DNA of 64,000 bases, from assembly GCA_035048815.1 (NCBI GenBank), contig JAUCBN010000034.1:9712737-9776736 (forward strand), written 5' to 3'. Within the stretch, counting starts at the first letter, position 1; each line of letters begins with the position of its first letter. The stretch is from Abelmoschus esculentus (lineage: Eukaryota > Streptophyta > Magnoliopsida > Malvales > Malvaceae). This document shows, one piece after another, positions 11,741 to 24,479 of this stretch. The notes beneath the pieces are model-generated. The model worked only from the letters and a program-made list of their open reading frames with translations. It made no database searches and had not been told where the DNA came from. The position numbers and the translations under genes were made by a program.

Positions 11741-14700
11741 GTTATATCAGGTAATTTCTCCTTTTTCTTTGTACATATATTAGCATTAGTGGACTCTAGG
11801 TCTACATATTCCAATATCCGTAGTATGATATCCGAACAGTGGGGGTTTTCAGCCGATGATTTATAGATAGAGGTTCGAGTAACATGCCCGTTGGGTTTCG
11901 ATGTGATAGTGGATAAGGTGTATCGGAGGTTTCCGATCGAGGTGCAATGCTCAATTTTCCTAGCGGACCTTATAGTCTTGCCCTTTCAAGAGTTTGACGC
12001 AATCCTAGGTATGGATTGGCTTTTTGAGCATGATTCTAGCTTAGGTTGTACGTCTAAGAGGTTGAAGCTAAGAGTTATCGATGGATCCAAGTTACTGGTG
12101 AGAGGAGAAAGGAATCCTTGTATTCCTAATGTTGTTTCAGCTTTGGCGGCATAAAAGTTGATAAAACAAGGGTGTGAGGCTTTCTTAGCTTATGTGGTTG
12201 ATACGAGGGTTGAGGTCTCAACTTTAGAAAGTCTTCGGAAAGTTTATGAGTTTGTCGATGTGTTTCCCGATGAGTTACCGGGTTTACCATCGGATCGAGA
12301 GCTTGAGTTTTGTAACACCTCACTAGGTACGAAACCGGTGTCCATAACCCTTTAGCGTATGGCACCAACCGAGATGAGGGTGTTAAAGAGTCAGATCCAA
12401 CAGTTTTTAGAAAAAAGGTTTATCCGACCGAGTGTTTCACCTTGGGGTGCTCTAGTTCTGTTTGTGAAAAAGAAAGACGGGTCAATGAGGATGTGCATTG
12501 ACTACCTGCATCTTAACAAGGTAACGATAAAGAATCGCTACCCTCTTTCAAGGATTGGCAATCTATTTGATCAGTTGCGAGTTGTCTGCGTGTTTTCAAA
12601 GATAGACTTATGATTCGGCTACTACTAGTTGAAGGTGGTTGAGGAGGATGTTCAGAAAATCACTTTTAGGGCGCGATATGGACACTATGAGTTCTTGGTA
12701 ATGCCTTTTGGGCTTACTAATGCCCTAAAAGTGTTTAAGTATCTCATGAACCGGATCTTTCAAACATACTTGGATTAGTTTATTGTGGTGTTCATCGGTG
12801 ACATCTTGGTCTACTCACAGTCGAAAGAAGAGCATGATGAACATCTTCAGGTTATGCTTTAGAACTCGAGGGATAAACGTATTTATTCTAAGTTCAACAA
12901 AAGTTAGTTTTGGCTTTCAGAGATAGCGTTTTGGGGTTATATCGTGGCGGGCGATGGGATCCGTGTCGATCCTTAAAAGATCCAAGCTATAGTAAAATGA
13001 AAAGCGCCTCGAAATGTCTTGGAGGTCCGTAGTTTTCTTGGGCTTGTAGGATATTATTGGTAGTTTGTGAAAGGTTTGTCAATCTTAGTGACACCGTTGA
13101 CCAAGTTGTTGCAAAAGAGAGTTCCTTTTGTTTGGAATGAGAGGAAAAAAATATTGTTTCGAGCAGTTAAAGGCTTATCTTACCAAGGTACCAGTTTTGA
13201 CTCAACCGGAGTCAAGAAAGGTCTATGTTTTGTTTAGTGATGCATTGTTGAATGGCCTAGGGTGTGTTATTATTGAAGATGGAAAGGTGTTTGCAAATGC
13301 TTCGAGGCAACTCAAACCGCATGAATAGAACTACCCTACCCACGATCTAGAGCTTGCCGTAATCATCTTTGCGTTGAAGATATAGAGGCATTATATTTAT
13401 GGGGACAAATGTTACATCTACAAGGATCACAAGAGCTTAAATATATGTTTACTCAAAAGAATTTGAACTTGAGACTGCAGCGTTGGATAGAGTTGCTAAA
13501 GGACTATAACTGCATAATCGAGTATCATCTGAGTAAGGCAAATATGGTAGCGGGTGCCTTGAGTAGAAATTCTATGGAGGTCTTGAGAGCTAAGTTTGCT
13601 TGTTTGAGAATGATAGATGATGGTGGTCTTTTGGTCGATCTTCGAGCGGAACCTACGTTGGTATAAAAGATAAAGAAGACCCAAGTGTTGTATGAGACTT
13701 AGTAGCTCAGATAGAGTCACTTTAGAAAGGTGAGCTTATGGATTTTGAGGTACGAGACGATGGGTACTTGTACTTCTAGGGATGTTTGTGTGTTCCCGCG
13801 TTGGAGGATCTACGGGACCGTATCATGAGGAAGGTACACCATAGCCTTATACCGTACATCCAGAAAGTAACAAGATGTACCAAGATCTTAGATTGTTCTA
13901 TTGGTTGTCTTGTATGAAGAGAGACATCTCAGAGTTTGTAACAAGGTGCTTGGCTTGTCAACAAGTGAAGACGGAATATCATGTTCCTTCATGTTTGCTT
14001 CGGCCTATACAAATTCAACAATGGAAGTGGGATCGGGTCACCATGGACTTTATTACAGAGTTGCCTTTGACTCAAAGAAATCATGATGTTATATGGGCTA
14101 TAGTTGATCGGTTAACCAAGTCTGCTCACTTTTTCCTGTGCATATGGACTTCGATTTGGAAAGGTTAGCTCAGTTTTATATCAAGGAGATCGTTAGATTT
14201 CATGGAGTGACATCTTTGATCATATCAGATAGAGATCTACGGTTCATGGAAAGGCTTTGGATAAAGATTCATAGTGCTTTGGACACCAAGTTGCACTTCA
14301 GTATAGTTTTTCATACATAAACCGATGGTTAATTTGAACGGCTCATTTAGATTCTTGAGGACATGCTTTGGTGTTGTATTATGGACTTTGAGGTAGTTGG
14401 GAGGAACAACTATCGTTGGTTGAGTTTCCTTACAAAAACAACTATCTGTCTAGTATCAAGATGGCATCATTTGAGGCATTGTATAGGCGCAAGTGTAGGA
14501 CACCCTTGTGTTGGACTGATCTCAGTGAGAGAAGGATTGTGGGATTCGATCTAATTAAGCAAACATAAGAGAATGTTTAGATCATCAAGGAAAGGTTGCA
14601 AGCGGCGTTTAATCGCCAAAAGAATTATGCGGATAAGAGAAGAAAGCATATCGAGTATGAGGTTAGAGAGAAAGTGTTACTAAAGGTGTCACCGTGGAAA

Positions 14701-15110
14701 GGTATCATTCATTTTTAAAGGAAAGGCAAGTTGAGCCCAAGGTTTACCAGGCCGTATGAGGTGCTTGAGAAAGTTGGACCAGTGGATTATTAGTTAGCTT
14801 TGCCTCCGAACTTGGCACGCATCCACAATGTGTTCCATGTGTCGATGTTGAGGCGTTACCTTTTAAACCCTTCGCATGTTTTGTCTCCCAGGGATGTTGG
14901 AGTTAATACGTATCTAACCTAGAAAGAGGAACCTGTAAGAGTGCTTGACAAGGGAGTCAAGGAGCATCGAAACAAGTGTATACCCCTAGTTAAGATGCTT
15001 TGGAGAAACCAAGGAGTCGAAGAGGCTACGTGGGAGGTTGAAGAAGACATGAGGAGGCTTTATTCGCACTTGTTTCCCCTAGGTAATTTTCGAGGATGAA
15101 ATTTTCTTTA
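11741..15110 (+). pseudogene. gypsy element 2 pol: protease, RT, RNase H, integrase, chromodomain
   Basis: Protease: LALVDSRST near 11786 (Gly of D-S-G is Arg) and ILGMDWLF near 12000. RT: about 12240-12990, with FIRPSVSPWG, KKKDGSMRMCIDY, and the catalytic box reading FIGDILVYS near 12790, where the first catalytic Asp is Gly. RNase H: 13100-13570. Integrase: His-His then Cys-Cys zinc site (CLACQQ near 13950), MDFITELP with the first catalytic Asp near 14045, and IISDRD near 14220. The C-terminal piece at 14935-15090 (LVKMLWRNQGVEEATWE) is the chromodomain-like tail of Tekay/Del elements. Stop codons interrupt every domain. In life the products would act in cytoplasmic particles and then in the nucleus. 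Confidence 0.9.
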
Positions 15111-15123
15111 TGGAGGGGAGAGT

Positions 15124-17187
15124 TGTTTATGTAGAGGGGTGATATCATATCCCCAAGAGTGTTTTGGTAAATGGATTATTGGGAGAAAAAAAGGGAGGAA
15201 ATGGGTGGTTTTTTATTTGTTTATGTAGAGGGGTGATATCATAACCATCTTTATTGTCTTCTACATCCACTTCTCTTATTTTTCTCTCCCAAATTCACCA
15301 CCAAAGGCTGAATTTTGAGAGCTTTCTTGTGGGAATCTCATTTGGCTTGTTGAGGGAAGGTTTTCCATCTCTAGGAGGTCTATCTTGCAAGGTAAGTTTG
15401 GTTAGAAATGGTGAAAGTTAGGTTTTTGGTTGCGTGGTTTAGGGATGAACGAGAATAAGTTTTGGGAGAGCTTTAGGTTGGTTAAGAGCTTGTTTTTATC
15501 CTCTTAGAATTATTCTAAATAGAATAGTAATCCCTTGTTATCTTCCTTCGTAGTGAAAGAGCTTAGTGAACTTTCAAGGAGCTTGGGCAAGGAGAAAGCC
15601 TAAGGGTTGATATAGAGTTCTTTTAGCTCATTTTGGGATGTTGGTACACTTTCAAATCCTATGCATTTTACGTGCATCATCATTATTTTGCTTGCTTGAT
15701 TGGTTTGTGATGGTTTGATTAAGGTCAGAGCCTATGCATGCTTTAATGGTGGATTGATATAGGTTAAAATTGATTACAAACACACCTAAGCACTCCTGAT
15801 AACTTGGAGGAACATTTCTAGATTGTTAGGATTACATTTGTGGTCGAAACAAGGGATTTCTGAGCTCTAGATTGAGTTTTCGGGGATTTGATACCGGTAC
15901 ACAGATTTGAGTACCGGTACACCCCTCTAGTACGATGGGCAAATCCTCTTAGGAGTATCGGTATGGCCAATGGGTGTAGTAATACGGGGTCGATATTTCA
16001 AATTCTAGTGACCATTTTTCGTATCGGTCGCCAAAGGGTATCGATACGAACTTGGGGACCGATACTCATTATATGAGTACCGATACTGAGTATCGATACA
16101 CTAAATAAGTGTATTGGTACGTCGTGTTAGGGAATTGCATCGAATGCAAAATCGGTATCAATACACAAGGGAGGATCGATACTCTCGAAAAGGGAATTGG
16201 TACGATAAGGTTTGTACCAGTACCGACAGAATAATTTGTCCATATTTTAAGGTTTGAGTTTGGGGGTTCAATAAATTGTGTTATAGGTTGCTAAGGTTTA
16301 ATGTTTTATGTCTTGTATGCTTGGTCTTTGGTTTGGTTGTGGTATAGAGTCGGTGGATCATCTTATGTGGTTGAGTCTTTGTTTGGTGGGATCTAGATAC
16401 CTATTGAGTGAGTGTTACAACACAATGAAAGTCATCCGATGTGAGATTTTGGGTAATGTATTGAAGGTCATCCGATGTGAAATTTTGGGTGATGATTTTG
16501 CTCGATGTGAGATTTTGAGTGATGACTCGATGCGAGATTCTGATTATATTAGCTCGATGAGAGATTTCGAGTAGCCCGATGTAAGATTACGGGCCAGGTG
16601 AGTCTTCTAGTGTCGGGTTGGCATTGAGTCTCACTTTTGAATTGGTTATTTTATGCTTTGGTTATGTTTGTCGTATCATGTGTTTAGGCGATTATGGTGG
16701 CGTCAATGCTTCATATCATGTCATTGTATTCTCATCTAGCATGTGCATAGTTATGATTCACTTGAAGCACAGTCGATAGGTTGTGTACCCACTAAGCTTT
16801 AGTATCTCAACGTTTTGGAATGTGTTTCCATACGTAGGTAAGTAAGACGAACGAGCGTGGTAGAGCACAATCATCGCGGAACTTCAGCATTGACCGGTTG
16901 GTAGAGTACAATTGTTAGATTAATGGGCTATGTACTCCTAGGATCATTTGCTATAATTGTAACTCTATGTTATTTAAAATTGTCAAGGTCAAATATTTTG
17001 GTTAAACTTGTATTTGGAGTTCCATTACTATTTTGGATTTATTAAACTACTTTTGATATTTAATATCGTTTTTATTTATATGTCATATTGGATGATATGT
17101 TTGGACTTGACTTGAAAATATGAAAAAATTTATGGGAACGAGTTAAGTTTGCGGTTCAAATGTGGCACCCGGGTTCGAGATGTTACA
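15124..17187 (+). repeat. 3' LTR of gypsy element 2
   Basis: It follows a purine run (ATGGAGGGGAGAG, about 15111-15123) and ends GATGTTACA. The first about 120 bp seen in the 5' LTR (TGTCACGACCCGAG onward) are missing and replaced by a second copy of TTATGTAGAGGGGTGATATC, present at about 15127 and again at about 15221. The part at 15880-16230 is packed with TACCGGTAC and TATCGATAC type words, seen again in the LTR fragment at 37136-38339. Confidence 0.85.
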
Positions 17188-18229
17188 ATTTTTTTTAATT
17201 ATTTTAAATTAGTGTAAAAGTATTTATTTTAACAATTTAATGATATATATGTAATATTATTTTAATTGAGTGACAAAACAATATTTTTTTTAAATATAAC
17301 TTATTTGTAATCAAACTAATAATTGGTGGCCTAAAATATATTTTATGTATAAAAAATTTAGCTTTTCACTTTACTCAGTAGACTAAGGTCGGTAAAAATA
17401 GAGTAACTAAAATTTGAATAAAACTTTTTAGGTACCAAAAGAGAGAAAATAAAATAAAAATACTCCTATCAAGATTTATTAATTGATCTAGTTATTAAGA
17501 ATACTAATATTATTTTATATTGTATGGATTTGAATCTTAACTTTACATTAAGAATATAATTATTTCTTTTTAATAATAAAAAAATATATCTATTGTTTGA
17601 CTATACAGTCACTCTAACCCCTATTCTTTTTAAAATGCTTAAACCTTCAACATTTTATTTTAGGGAAAAATGGTCCCTAACTAATTGAAAATTGTTAGAA
17701 AATTAATAATTTGAAATAACATGATAAATGTACATAACAATGCACGTTAACATAACAATATCATAAAGACGAATGTGCTTACTTGATAGAAAGACTTATA
17801 AGTCAAAAAAATAATTTAATAAAATTATTTTTTATTAATGCGTTATATTCTCACGAATAATTTGATGTCTATAAATCCAATAATCTAAAAATTTATTTCA
17901 GACATTTGAACCTTCTCAATTTATTTTTTAAGAACGAAAAAGATTTATGTAGAAACAATAGATGCCAAGAAAATCAGAAGGCCTTGAAAGCATAGTGGAT
18001 CTTGAAGTACTATTTTTGTATCCGACACCAAAATTATTCATATTAGAATTAATTGTTAATGGTTGATCGAGTTTAATAGATTCACCCTCTAAAACAAAAA
18101 GTTCTAGTCTTGAGTGAATTATAAATTGTATGATTTTGATTATTATATATGTTGTAGTATTATAAATTGTATTATTATTTTTGTTTTCATCCAAATAAGT
18201 TTGTCCCTTTCAATTGTTTTAGCTAGGGG
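17188..18229. other. intergenic, no gene seen
   Basis: Very AT-rich. No splice-supported exon or recognisable repeat. Confidence 0.4.
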
Positions 18230-18665
18230 TGAGCAAAACTCGACTCGAAGCAAAAATACTCGACTCGTTCTGACTCGACTCGAAATTTTATAAACTCGAT
18301 TCAACTCGAAAAAAATTCAAATAAAGTTTGAGTTGTAAAATGGAAATTCGTATAACTCGAATAATTCAAAAAAATTTAGTAATTAAAGAATTTATTTTTA
18401 AGCTTGAGATAAGTATCTCAATTTTTTATGATATATATATATATGAAGAAATATAGGCATACATATCTTGTATGATTAGAGAAAGTCGTTTAAATTGAAA
18501 TTAAATTTTATTATAATATGATAAATAATTAAAATTAAATTATTATAAAGAACTCAAAAACTCGACCCAAATAAAAAAATTTCAAATAAAATTTGAATGG
18601 TAAAATATAACTTGAAAACTTAAATAACTCAAATTTTTTTGACTTGACTTGACTCAATCGGATTA
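18230..18665. mobile_element. MITE-like repeat rich in GACTCGA words
   Basis: Starts GGGGTGAGCAAAACTCGACTCG and ends in a run of GACTTGACTTGACTC. The same end words appear near 50130-50175 and a decayed relative at 25645-26135. It encodes nothing. Exact limits and target duplication are not resolved. Confidence 0.5.
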
Positions 18666-19212
18666 AAAGAAATTAAAAATTAAAATATACTATTTGTCAC
18701 ATTTTAGTTAACTTCTGATTTTTTTTATTAATAGTTAGACATCTAAAATGATCAAAATTGAAAGTTTAGGTACTTATTTATAGTTAAAAATAATTTAAAC
18801 ACCAAAAATAATCTATAAATATAGTTTGGACACTTATTTAAATATTAAACCTTCAGGTTATTCATAGTTTTAAAATTGTTACAGTAAAGTCATTACCTCT
18901 CCTAAAATTATTTAGTTTATTAATTTTTAAGACTTTTCAAAAGTATTGAGTACCTATTTTCTGGTTTAATTATATTTTAAAACTTTTCAATTTTACAATT
19001 AGTGAATTTAAACCTTAACTTTCTCAGTTTTTATGATCTAATTATTTTTTAAAATTATATTTTTTCGAAGTTCATTAACTTGCCCTTCAGAGTTTAATCT
19101 TAACTTTGTCCACATTTATTTCTCGATATTGTTAATTTCAACATGTAAAACTAGTTTGTATCTTGATGAACGGGCTGAAATTGAATTTATTATTATTTTT
19201 CAATGTATTTAT
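18666..19212. other. intergenic, no gene seen
   Basis: AT-rich sequence with no recognised coding content. Confidence 0.35.
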
Positions 19213-19816
19213 CATTAGTATATATGCTTTTGAAAAGTGTGGTTGAAAAGTATAATGAAAAAATACAATGAAAAAGTTTTTTTAGAATTTTTTGTTTGAG
19301 ATATATGTGTTTAGTATTGTTGTCAAAATGTGCTTTTAAAAAAATAAATGACTAATTTAGATATGATGTTATAAGTTAAAAAATATATATTTAAATGATA
19401 ATTAAATTCTTTCATATTATAATATTAACTTAAATTATGATAAAATATAAAAATATTAATAAATGAATATATGATAAATTTTTTTTAAAGTGCTTTTCAA
19501 AAGTGTTTTTTTAGAAATTTGACATGAATATATATAATTTTTAAACTAAACACACAATATATGTTAAATATAATTATGTATTTGTAAAAATTAAATTATA
19601 ATAAAACATAGTAAATGAAAGTTAAAATTGTAATTTGACTCTTAAAAACACTTTTCCAACCGTAAAAGCTAAAAATTTTAGCTTTTGCGTTTGAGTTAAA
19701 AACATTTTTCAAACACAATTCTCTCTAAAAGTTAATTGTTTAGTATTGATTCTGCGTTCTAAACTAGCTTTTGGCCTAAAAGCTAGTTTAGAACACAATG
19801 TTAAACGCAGCCTAAG
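19213..19816 (-). mobile_element. MITE, copy A of the GCGTTTAACATTG family
   Basis: Read on the minus strand it starts GGCTGCGTTTAACATTG and keeps collinear similarity to 34773-35372 through the middle (for example TTTCATTTACTAT followed by TTTTATT) to the far end (CTTTTCAACCACACTTTTCAAAAGCAT). No coding capacity. The two copies lie in opposite orientation about 15 kb apart. Confidence 0.6.
19757..19793. repeat. perfect 16-bp palindrome, 5-base loop
   Basis: TTCTAAACTAGCTTTT (19757-19772) and its exact complement (19778-19793) flank GGCCT near the end of MITE copy A. Copy B at 34.8 kb lacks it, so it arose within copy A. Confidence 0.9.
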
Positions 19817-20701
19817 TTATTCTTAGGATTAACAAAGAACGGTGATTAAGTGTGTTAAATATAATAAATTATGACAAAACTTTCGATGCTTTTTCTTGTT
19901 CATCGGTTGATGATGTTATTGTTCGCGACTCTTCTGGAAACAATTCAAAATTATAAACCTTAAAGATATAGAGTAATATATAGAAAGATATCAAAAAGTG
20001 ATCATTTTGAATACTATTGTATGAAAGCTACCTTGCATATGCATAAATGCTGTGGTTTACTATAGGCTTGATCTCAAGAGTATTTCCGGGGTTCGAAGTG
20101 CCTGTTCCACCACCGGTGCTTACTTCGATTGGCTTCTAAGGCTCATCATATTGCCGTGCAGGTCATAAGAGAAGATGAAGATATAGTGGAGTTCTTTTTG
20201 TTCCTTTCCTTGCAGATCTCTATCAGCTCCGTTCACCAAAGATGTTCGAATGCCCTTTGACGGCCAAACGGCTGATTACTCAGAAGCTGGATTTTCCAGC
20301 TGTGGCGAAACGCCTTTTCAGCATACATCCCATTCCTATTCAACATTGTTTCTCCGCTTGACACTCCAACGTCTGTTGAAGCATTGTGATCGAGCCCTTA
20401 GTCAAGTTTTATTAGGCTTTTACTCGAGGGAAAATAGAGTTGTAAGCAATAGTTTCAACAAGATCTACTGAATTAATCAATGAAAGACGATCCGAATACA
20501 TTCTCTTGAATAACAAACTAAAACCTTAATCACAACAAAAGCAAAAGGCAAACAAATTAACACAAGTTTGGGCGGGGAGCATATACATGATTTGTTCGTA
20601 ATCTGTCAAGCTGGAAGCTTAAAGCTACCAAACATGGCTGCCTGAGCTTTCTATTGATAATGTATGCCATCCCATCATGTGAAAAGGAGTTGAATGTGGA
20701 C
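19817..20701. other. downstream of RABC gene; unrecognised stretch
   Basis: The plus frame from about 20067 to 20471 is unusually open (two stops, then 73 codons from ATG 20250) and less AT-rich than its surroundings, but I do not recognise the product. The part nearest 20701 should be the 3' UTR of the RABC gene on the minus strand. Confidence 0.35.
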
Positions 20702-22295
20702 TTAGGAGCAACAACCACCGCCCGGAGAAGTCTGGTACTCTGGCTTCTGCTTTAACATGTTTCTCTTGCCTACAGATGACCCCTCTTCCAAAAGACTTGG
20801 AACTTCCATGATCTGCAAAAGAAATCCGCCGTAGCTGGTCAGAACTGAGACAAGACTGTATTTGTCACTCTAATCCAAGTTTACACGGTGATCACTCGTC
20901 CAAATTTATATGGTACTCTCCACTTCGAAACAATTTATTCACTTGTTATCACCATGATTCATGGAGAATCATCGAGTCTGTTTACAATTTTGAAAACTAT
21001 CGTTCTTAATGATCGATGTATAATCTATAACATAACACACACACAAATAGCATCTAATATGTTATATATATATATATATATATATAATTGGTGTCACAAG
21101 AAAATAAAGTTTACCTTCAATGCAAGCTCCTCAAAGCATTGCTCCACGTTTACTCTTGTTTTAGCACTGCATTCAAGAAACCTGGATCCAAGCCCTTTTG
21201 CAAGGGCAATGCCTTCTTCTCTGCTTACAGCCCTTTCAGAATCCTGAAATGTAACCAAGTTGGATGTAATGAAGCAGACAATAAAGTAAAGAAAAACTGA
21301 CATAATAAAGGTGTATAAAAAATGCAACATAAACACCATAGGGGTAGGGGAGAATACTAGCAATTAAGATAACACGAAAGGCGAATCAGGTTATAGAATT
21401 AACGAGTGCAAATATTCTTTATGACTGATAAACTTTATATTCACAACTTTGTTCCATAAAGAGTGCCAAGGAGTTCTTTCTCAATAGATTATGAAATTGT
21501 CTATTATCAACTTATTTGATCTACCCTTAACCTTTACAATGGATAAGCGAAAACGGGGTTGATTTATCTTCCGAAAAACACTAGACTTACTCTATCAACT
21601 TTATTTCCAACAAGCATCTTGATACAGTTCTGATTGGTAGAGTAAAGTTCCACTTCTTTGGCCCAAACATCAGACAAATTTGTGAAAGTTTCTCTCCGAG
21701 TTACATCGTACACTATAACCAAAGGAATGAACAAGTCAAACAACTATGGCAATTAAATCATGTACGGACCATATAATATTTAGTACAAGCCCTTGAACGT
21801 AATCGAAAAGAATCACAATTGATGAATTATTTGGGACAAGAATATTAATTATAGGATCCAATCAACCATTGCAAAAGTGGCAAATGCTTGTTCCATTAAA
21901 CAAAAAAATTATGAAATTGCAGAAACAATAGAGCTCCTTCAAGACACTAAACTTCTTCTTGGCCAGTCTAAGAGGAAAAACTTCATCAACCTAACCTTCT
22001 TACCTGCCACATGATGATTGTGGAACTGTTTTGCAGTGATACCAGATTGCTTAAATTTGAGAGTTGAAACCATTATTCGATCCATCGAACAAAATCAAGA
22101 TAGTAGAGCAATGCATGCATACATACATACATACACACACTAGCAAGATGAACTTACCAAGAATGATCCCTTGGGCACCCCTATAGTAAGAACTTGTTAA
22201 GGTTCTGAACCTTTCCTGTCCGGCTACAAGAAGCATATCAGTTTCACAAATCAATCACAATTTCTCCACATTGCAATGTACTTTTATAAAAAAAA

Positions 22296-22330
<35 letters not shown>

Positions 22331-23083
22331 AGAAATGGAAAAGAGCGTACACCTAATAAAAGATTAAAGAAGGAAAACATTAATCTAACCAGGTCAAGAA
22401 AGAAACTAACAACAAAGCTAAATTTGCACTGATTCATGAATTACACATATTCCATGAGGATTGGATAACTTTGCAGAGTACAGCATTGGTGCCAGGAGAA
22501 AAATAACAGATCAAAACACATCAACAAAACCCCATCTTTAAAACGTTGTAAAATGGTTGGTTTTTGTAAAAGCAGCAAAAATAAGTGTAGGAATAAAGCA
22601 AGGATGATAATGATGCCAGTGTCATACAAATGTATAAATGGATATTAAGTCAGTAAAAATGAAACTAAAAATTCATACAATTGACTTCTATTAGACCCAC
22701 AGATTTTGACAAGGGGTTCAAAGTTGAGACTTCAATTTAAAGAATAAAACAATTTCATACCAGTATCCCAAATAGTAAGCTTTAATCTCTTCCCACCAAC
22801 TGTAAACAACTTGATCTTAAAATCCACACCTGAATCATTGATATGAACGAAACCCAAATCAGATTGTCACCATTAACTAACCAAAGATCCAGGATTGAAT
22901 ACAAAGTTACAGTAAATAAAGAAAGAAAGAGAAAAATGAACCAATGGTGGGAGCTAGATCTTCAGCAGAAGATGAAATGAAGCTAACAAGCAAGCTACTC
23001 TTGCCGACACCAGAGTCTCCAATCAACAAGATCTTGAATGAAAGATCATAGCTTCCACTACTTTGCCCTGAAGATGATCCCAT
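20702..23083 (-). CDS. RABC: Ras-related small GTPase, RABC/Rab18 type
   Basis: Six coding exons on the minus strand: 23083-22942, 22829-22761, 22223-22158, 21712-21591, 21243-21115, 20812-20702. All junctions are GT-AG and the sum is 639 nt, 212 codons plus TAA. ATG 23083 is chosen; the frame upstream has no other ATG. Motifs: P-loop GDSGVGKS (residues 22-29), switch I Thr46 in APTIG, WDTAGQE (68-74), NKVD (129-132), ECSAK (157-161), and a C-terminal Cys pair in GGGCCS (210-211) for geranylgeranylation. The MGSSSGQSSG start and these blocks fit plant RABC (Rab18-like) GTPases, which cycle GTP on endomembranes; the exact paralogue cannot be decided. It appears intact. Introns carry an (AT)n tract and an A-run with (GA)n. 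Confidence 0.95.
21063..21086. repeat. (TA)n microsatellite in RABC intron 5
   Basis: About 12 TA units between exons 5 and 6. Confidence 0.9.
22288..22330. repeat. A17 run followed by (GA)13 in RABC intron 2
   Basis: An uninterrupted A-run (22288-22304) is followed by alternating GA to 22330. Likely length-variable. Confidence 0.9.
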
Positions 23084-23646
23084 TTCAATTTCCAATCAGA
23101 AAAACAAAAGCCCCAACTTTTTTTTTAAAGACTGCCCTTTTGTTTTCCACTTCCTTTTCAAAATCTCTGTTGTATCCAATGATGATCAATCTCAAAGAAA
23201 AAAGAACAATCGGGTGAGAAAATGAATGGCCTCTTTCTCTAAAAGTAGAGTGAAAAGGAAACTTGATATTTAAAGAAGAAAATAAATTTAAGACAAGGAA
23301 GATTTAAGAAAAATAAGGGAAAAGGAAAGATCGACTGAATGCTTTGTTTGAGGGAGATACTAAAGGAAAACGGCTAGCTGTGGAACAACTGACACCAATG
23401 TTGTTCTCTTGCCCTTTTATTTATTTATTTATTATTTTTTATAAATTATATAAATTATTAATAAACTTTACTTTTAAATTATTTTGATAACTAAAGTTTT
23501 GAAATATTTAATTTATTTATTAAAATTTAGGTATTAAACATTTTTTATCATTTACCTGTTAATTTTTGATAACGTTCATTTACCGATAAATAAAAAAATT
23601 TCTTTCATATTTGAATAGTGAAAAACTTTATTAGTATGCGAAAAGT
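23084..23646. other. RABC 5' UTR/promoter region and intergenic
   Basis: The first 200-300 bases upstream of ATG 23083 should hold the RABC leader and promoter (CT/GA-rich on the minus strand). No clear TATA box could be assigned. Further right it becomes plain AT-rich DNA. Confidence 0.4.
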
Positions 23647-23812
23647 AGGGACGAAACTACTAAGGGAGTGAGGGGGGCAATCGCGCCCCAAAAAAAAAAA
23701 TTTTTTATCCCCTATTTAAATTATTTTAAAAATTATTTTTTTTAATTTGTCCCTTATTTCTAAACATTTATGTTTTGCCCCCTTTAACCCTAAATTTTGA
23801 CTCCGTCCCTGG
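23647..23812. mobile_element. small hAT-like MITE
   Basis: Ends TAGGGACGAAACT and ACTCCGTCCCTG are imperfect inverted repeats of the CAGGGACGGAGT type, with GGGGGC/GCCCCC blocks inside each end. About 165 bp, non-coding. No clean 8-bp duplication was seen. Confidence 0.5.
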
Positions 23813-24477
23813 AGAGAAACAACATATTAATAAATGAGTTTCATCCTAATATATAGAAGGGAGATCGAGGTTAGAAAAAAATAAATTTTTTAGCTAATTC
23901 GTGATCTTTGAAGCACTTTGCAATAAAATAAAGGTCGAATTCAGATTTAATGGACCAAGACGAAGCGATTGATAAAATTTGAGACTGAATGATTGTTATC
24001 TACAACTAGGCTTAAGATTTATGAAAAAAATATATATTCAAGATCTAAATTATAGTGACAAAAACGATTAATGTCTAAATTTTAGTGAGTATGAACATTT
24101 TAAAACATTAGGACCAAAATAGAATTAAGAACTTTGAATTTATATTTAAGAAAATATGTGTGTTTAAGTTTTATTTTAAAAATTACAATAAAATGAATAG
24201 TGAAGAGGAGATACCAATTATTGTATCTTGAATTTTTAAAATTTTTTAGGAAGAAGACATCACCTGCAGGTGACATCGTAAGTTGTTTAATATTTAAAGT
24301 ATTCGATGCATGATAATTTTGAAAAATTAATAATAAAAAAAAAAGACAAAACATCACTCGTAGACACTTGCCTTCATTGCACCGTAAATCTTATCATAGA
24401 TTCTTAAATATATTTTAATGTTTTTTTAAAAATATAATTTCTAAATATTCTATATATCCAACAAAGTCGATAATTGT
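23813..24477. other. intergenic, no gene seen
   Basis: AT-rich. An 85-codon minus-strand frame here is low-complexity and unsupported. Confidence 0.4.
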
Positions 24478-24479
24478 TA

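Larger units (their letters stand above)
9386..17187 (+). mobile_element. Ty3/gypsy element 2 (Tekay/Del-like), complete but dead
   Basis: A full-length plus-strand retrotransposon: 5' LTR, PBS, gag, knuckle, protease, RT, RNase H, integrase, chromodomain-like tail, polypurine tract and 3' LTR. The flanks AATTT (9381-9385) and ATTTT (17188-17192) are a near match for a 5-bp target duplication. Domain order with integrase last and a C-terminal chromodomain indicates a chromovirus. Dozens of in-frame TAG/TAA/TGA codons and altered catalytic residues show it is old. The two LTRs have very different lengths because of a large deletion in the 5' copy. Confidence 0.92.

Noticed and set aside
20250..20471. 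A 73-codon gene downstream of RABC
   Set aside because: The frame is open but there is no recognisable domain, splice support or matching upstream start; the same frame upstream has stops.
23084..23095. A RABC start four codons upstream of ATG 23083
   Set aside because: The upstream codon is TTG, not ATG; plant RABC proteins begin MGSSSG, which matches ATG 23083.
23840..24420. Protein gene on the minus strand (85 codons)
   Set aside because: Composition is Phe/Leu/Lys-rich low complexity from AT-rich DNA, with no homologous motif.
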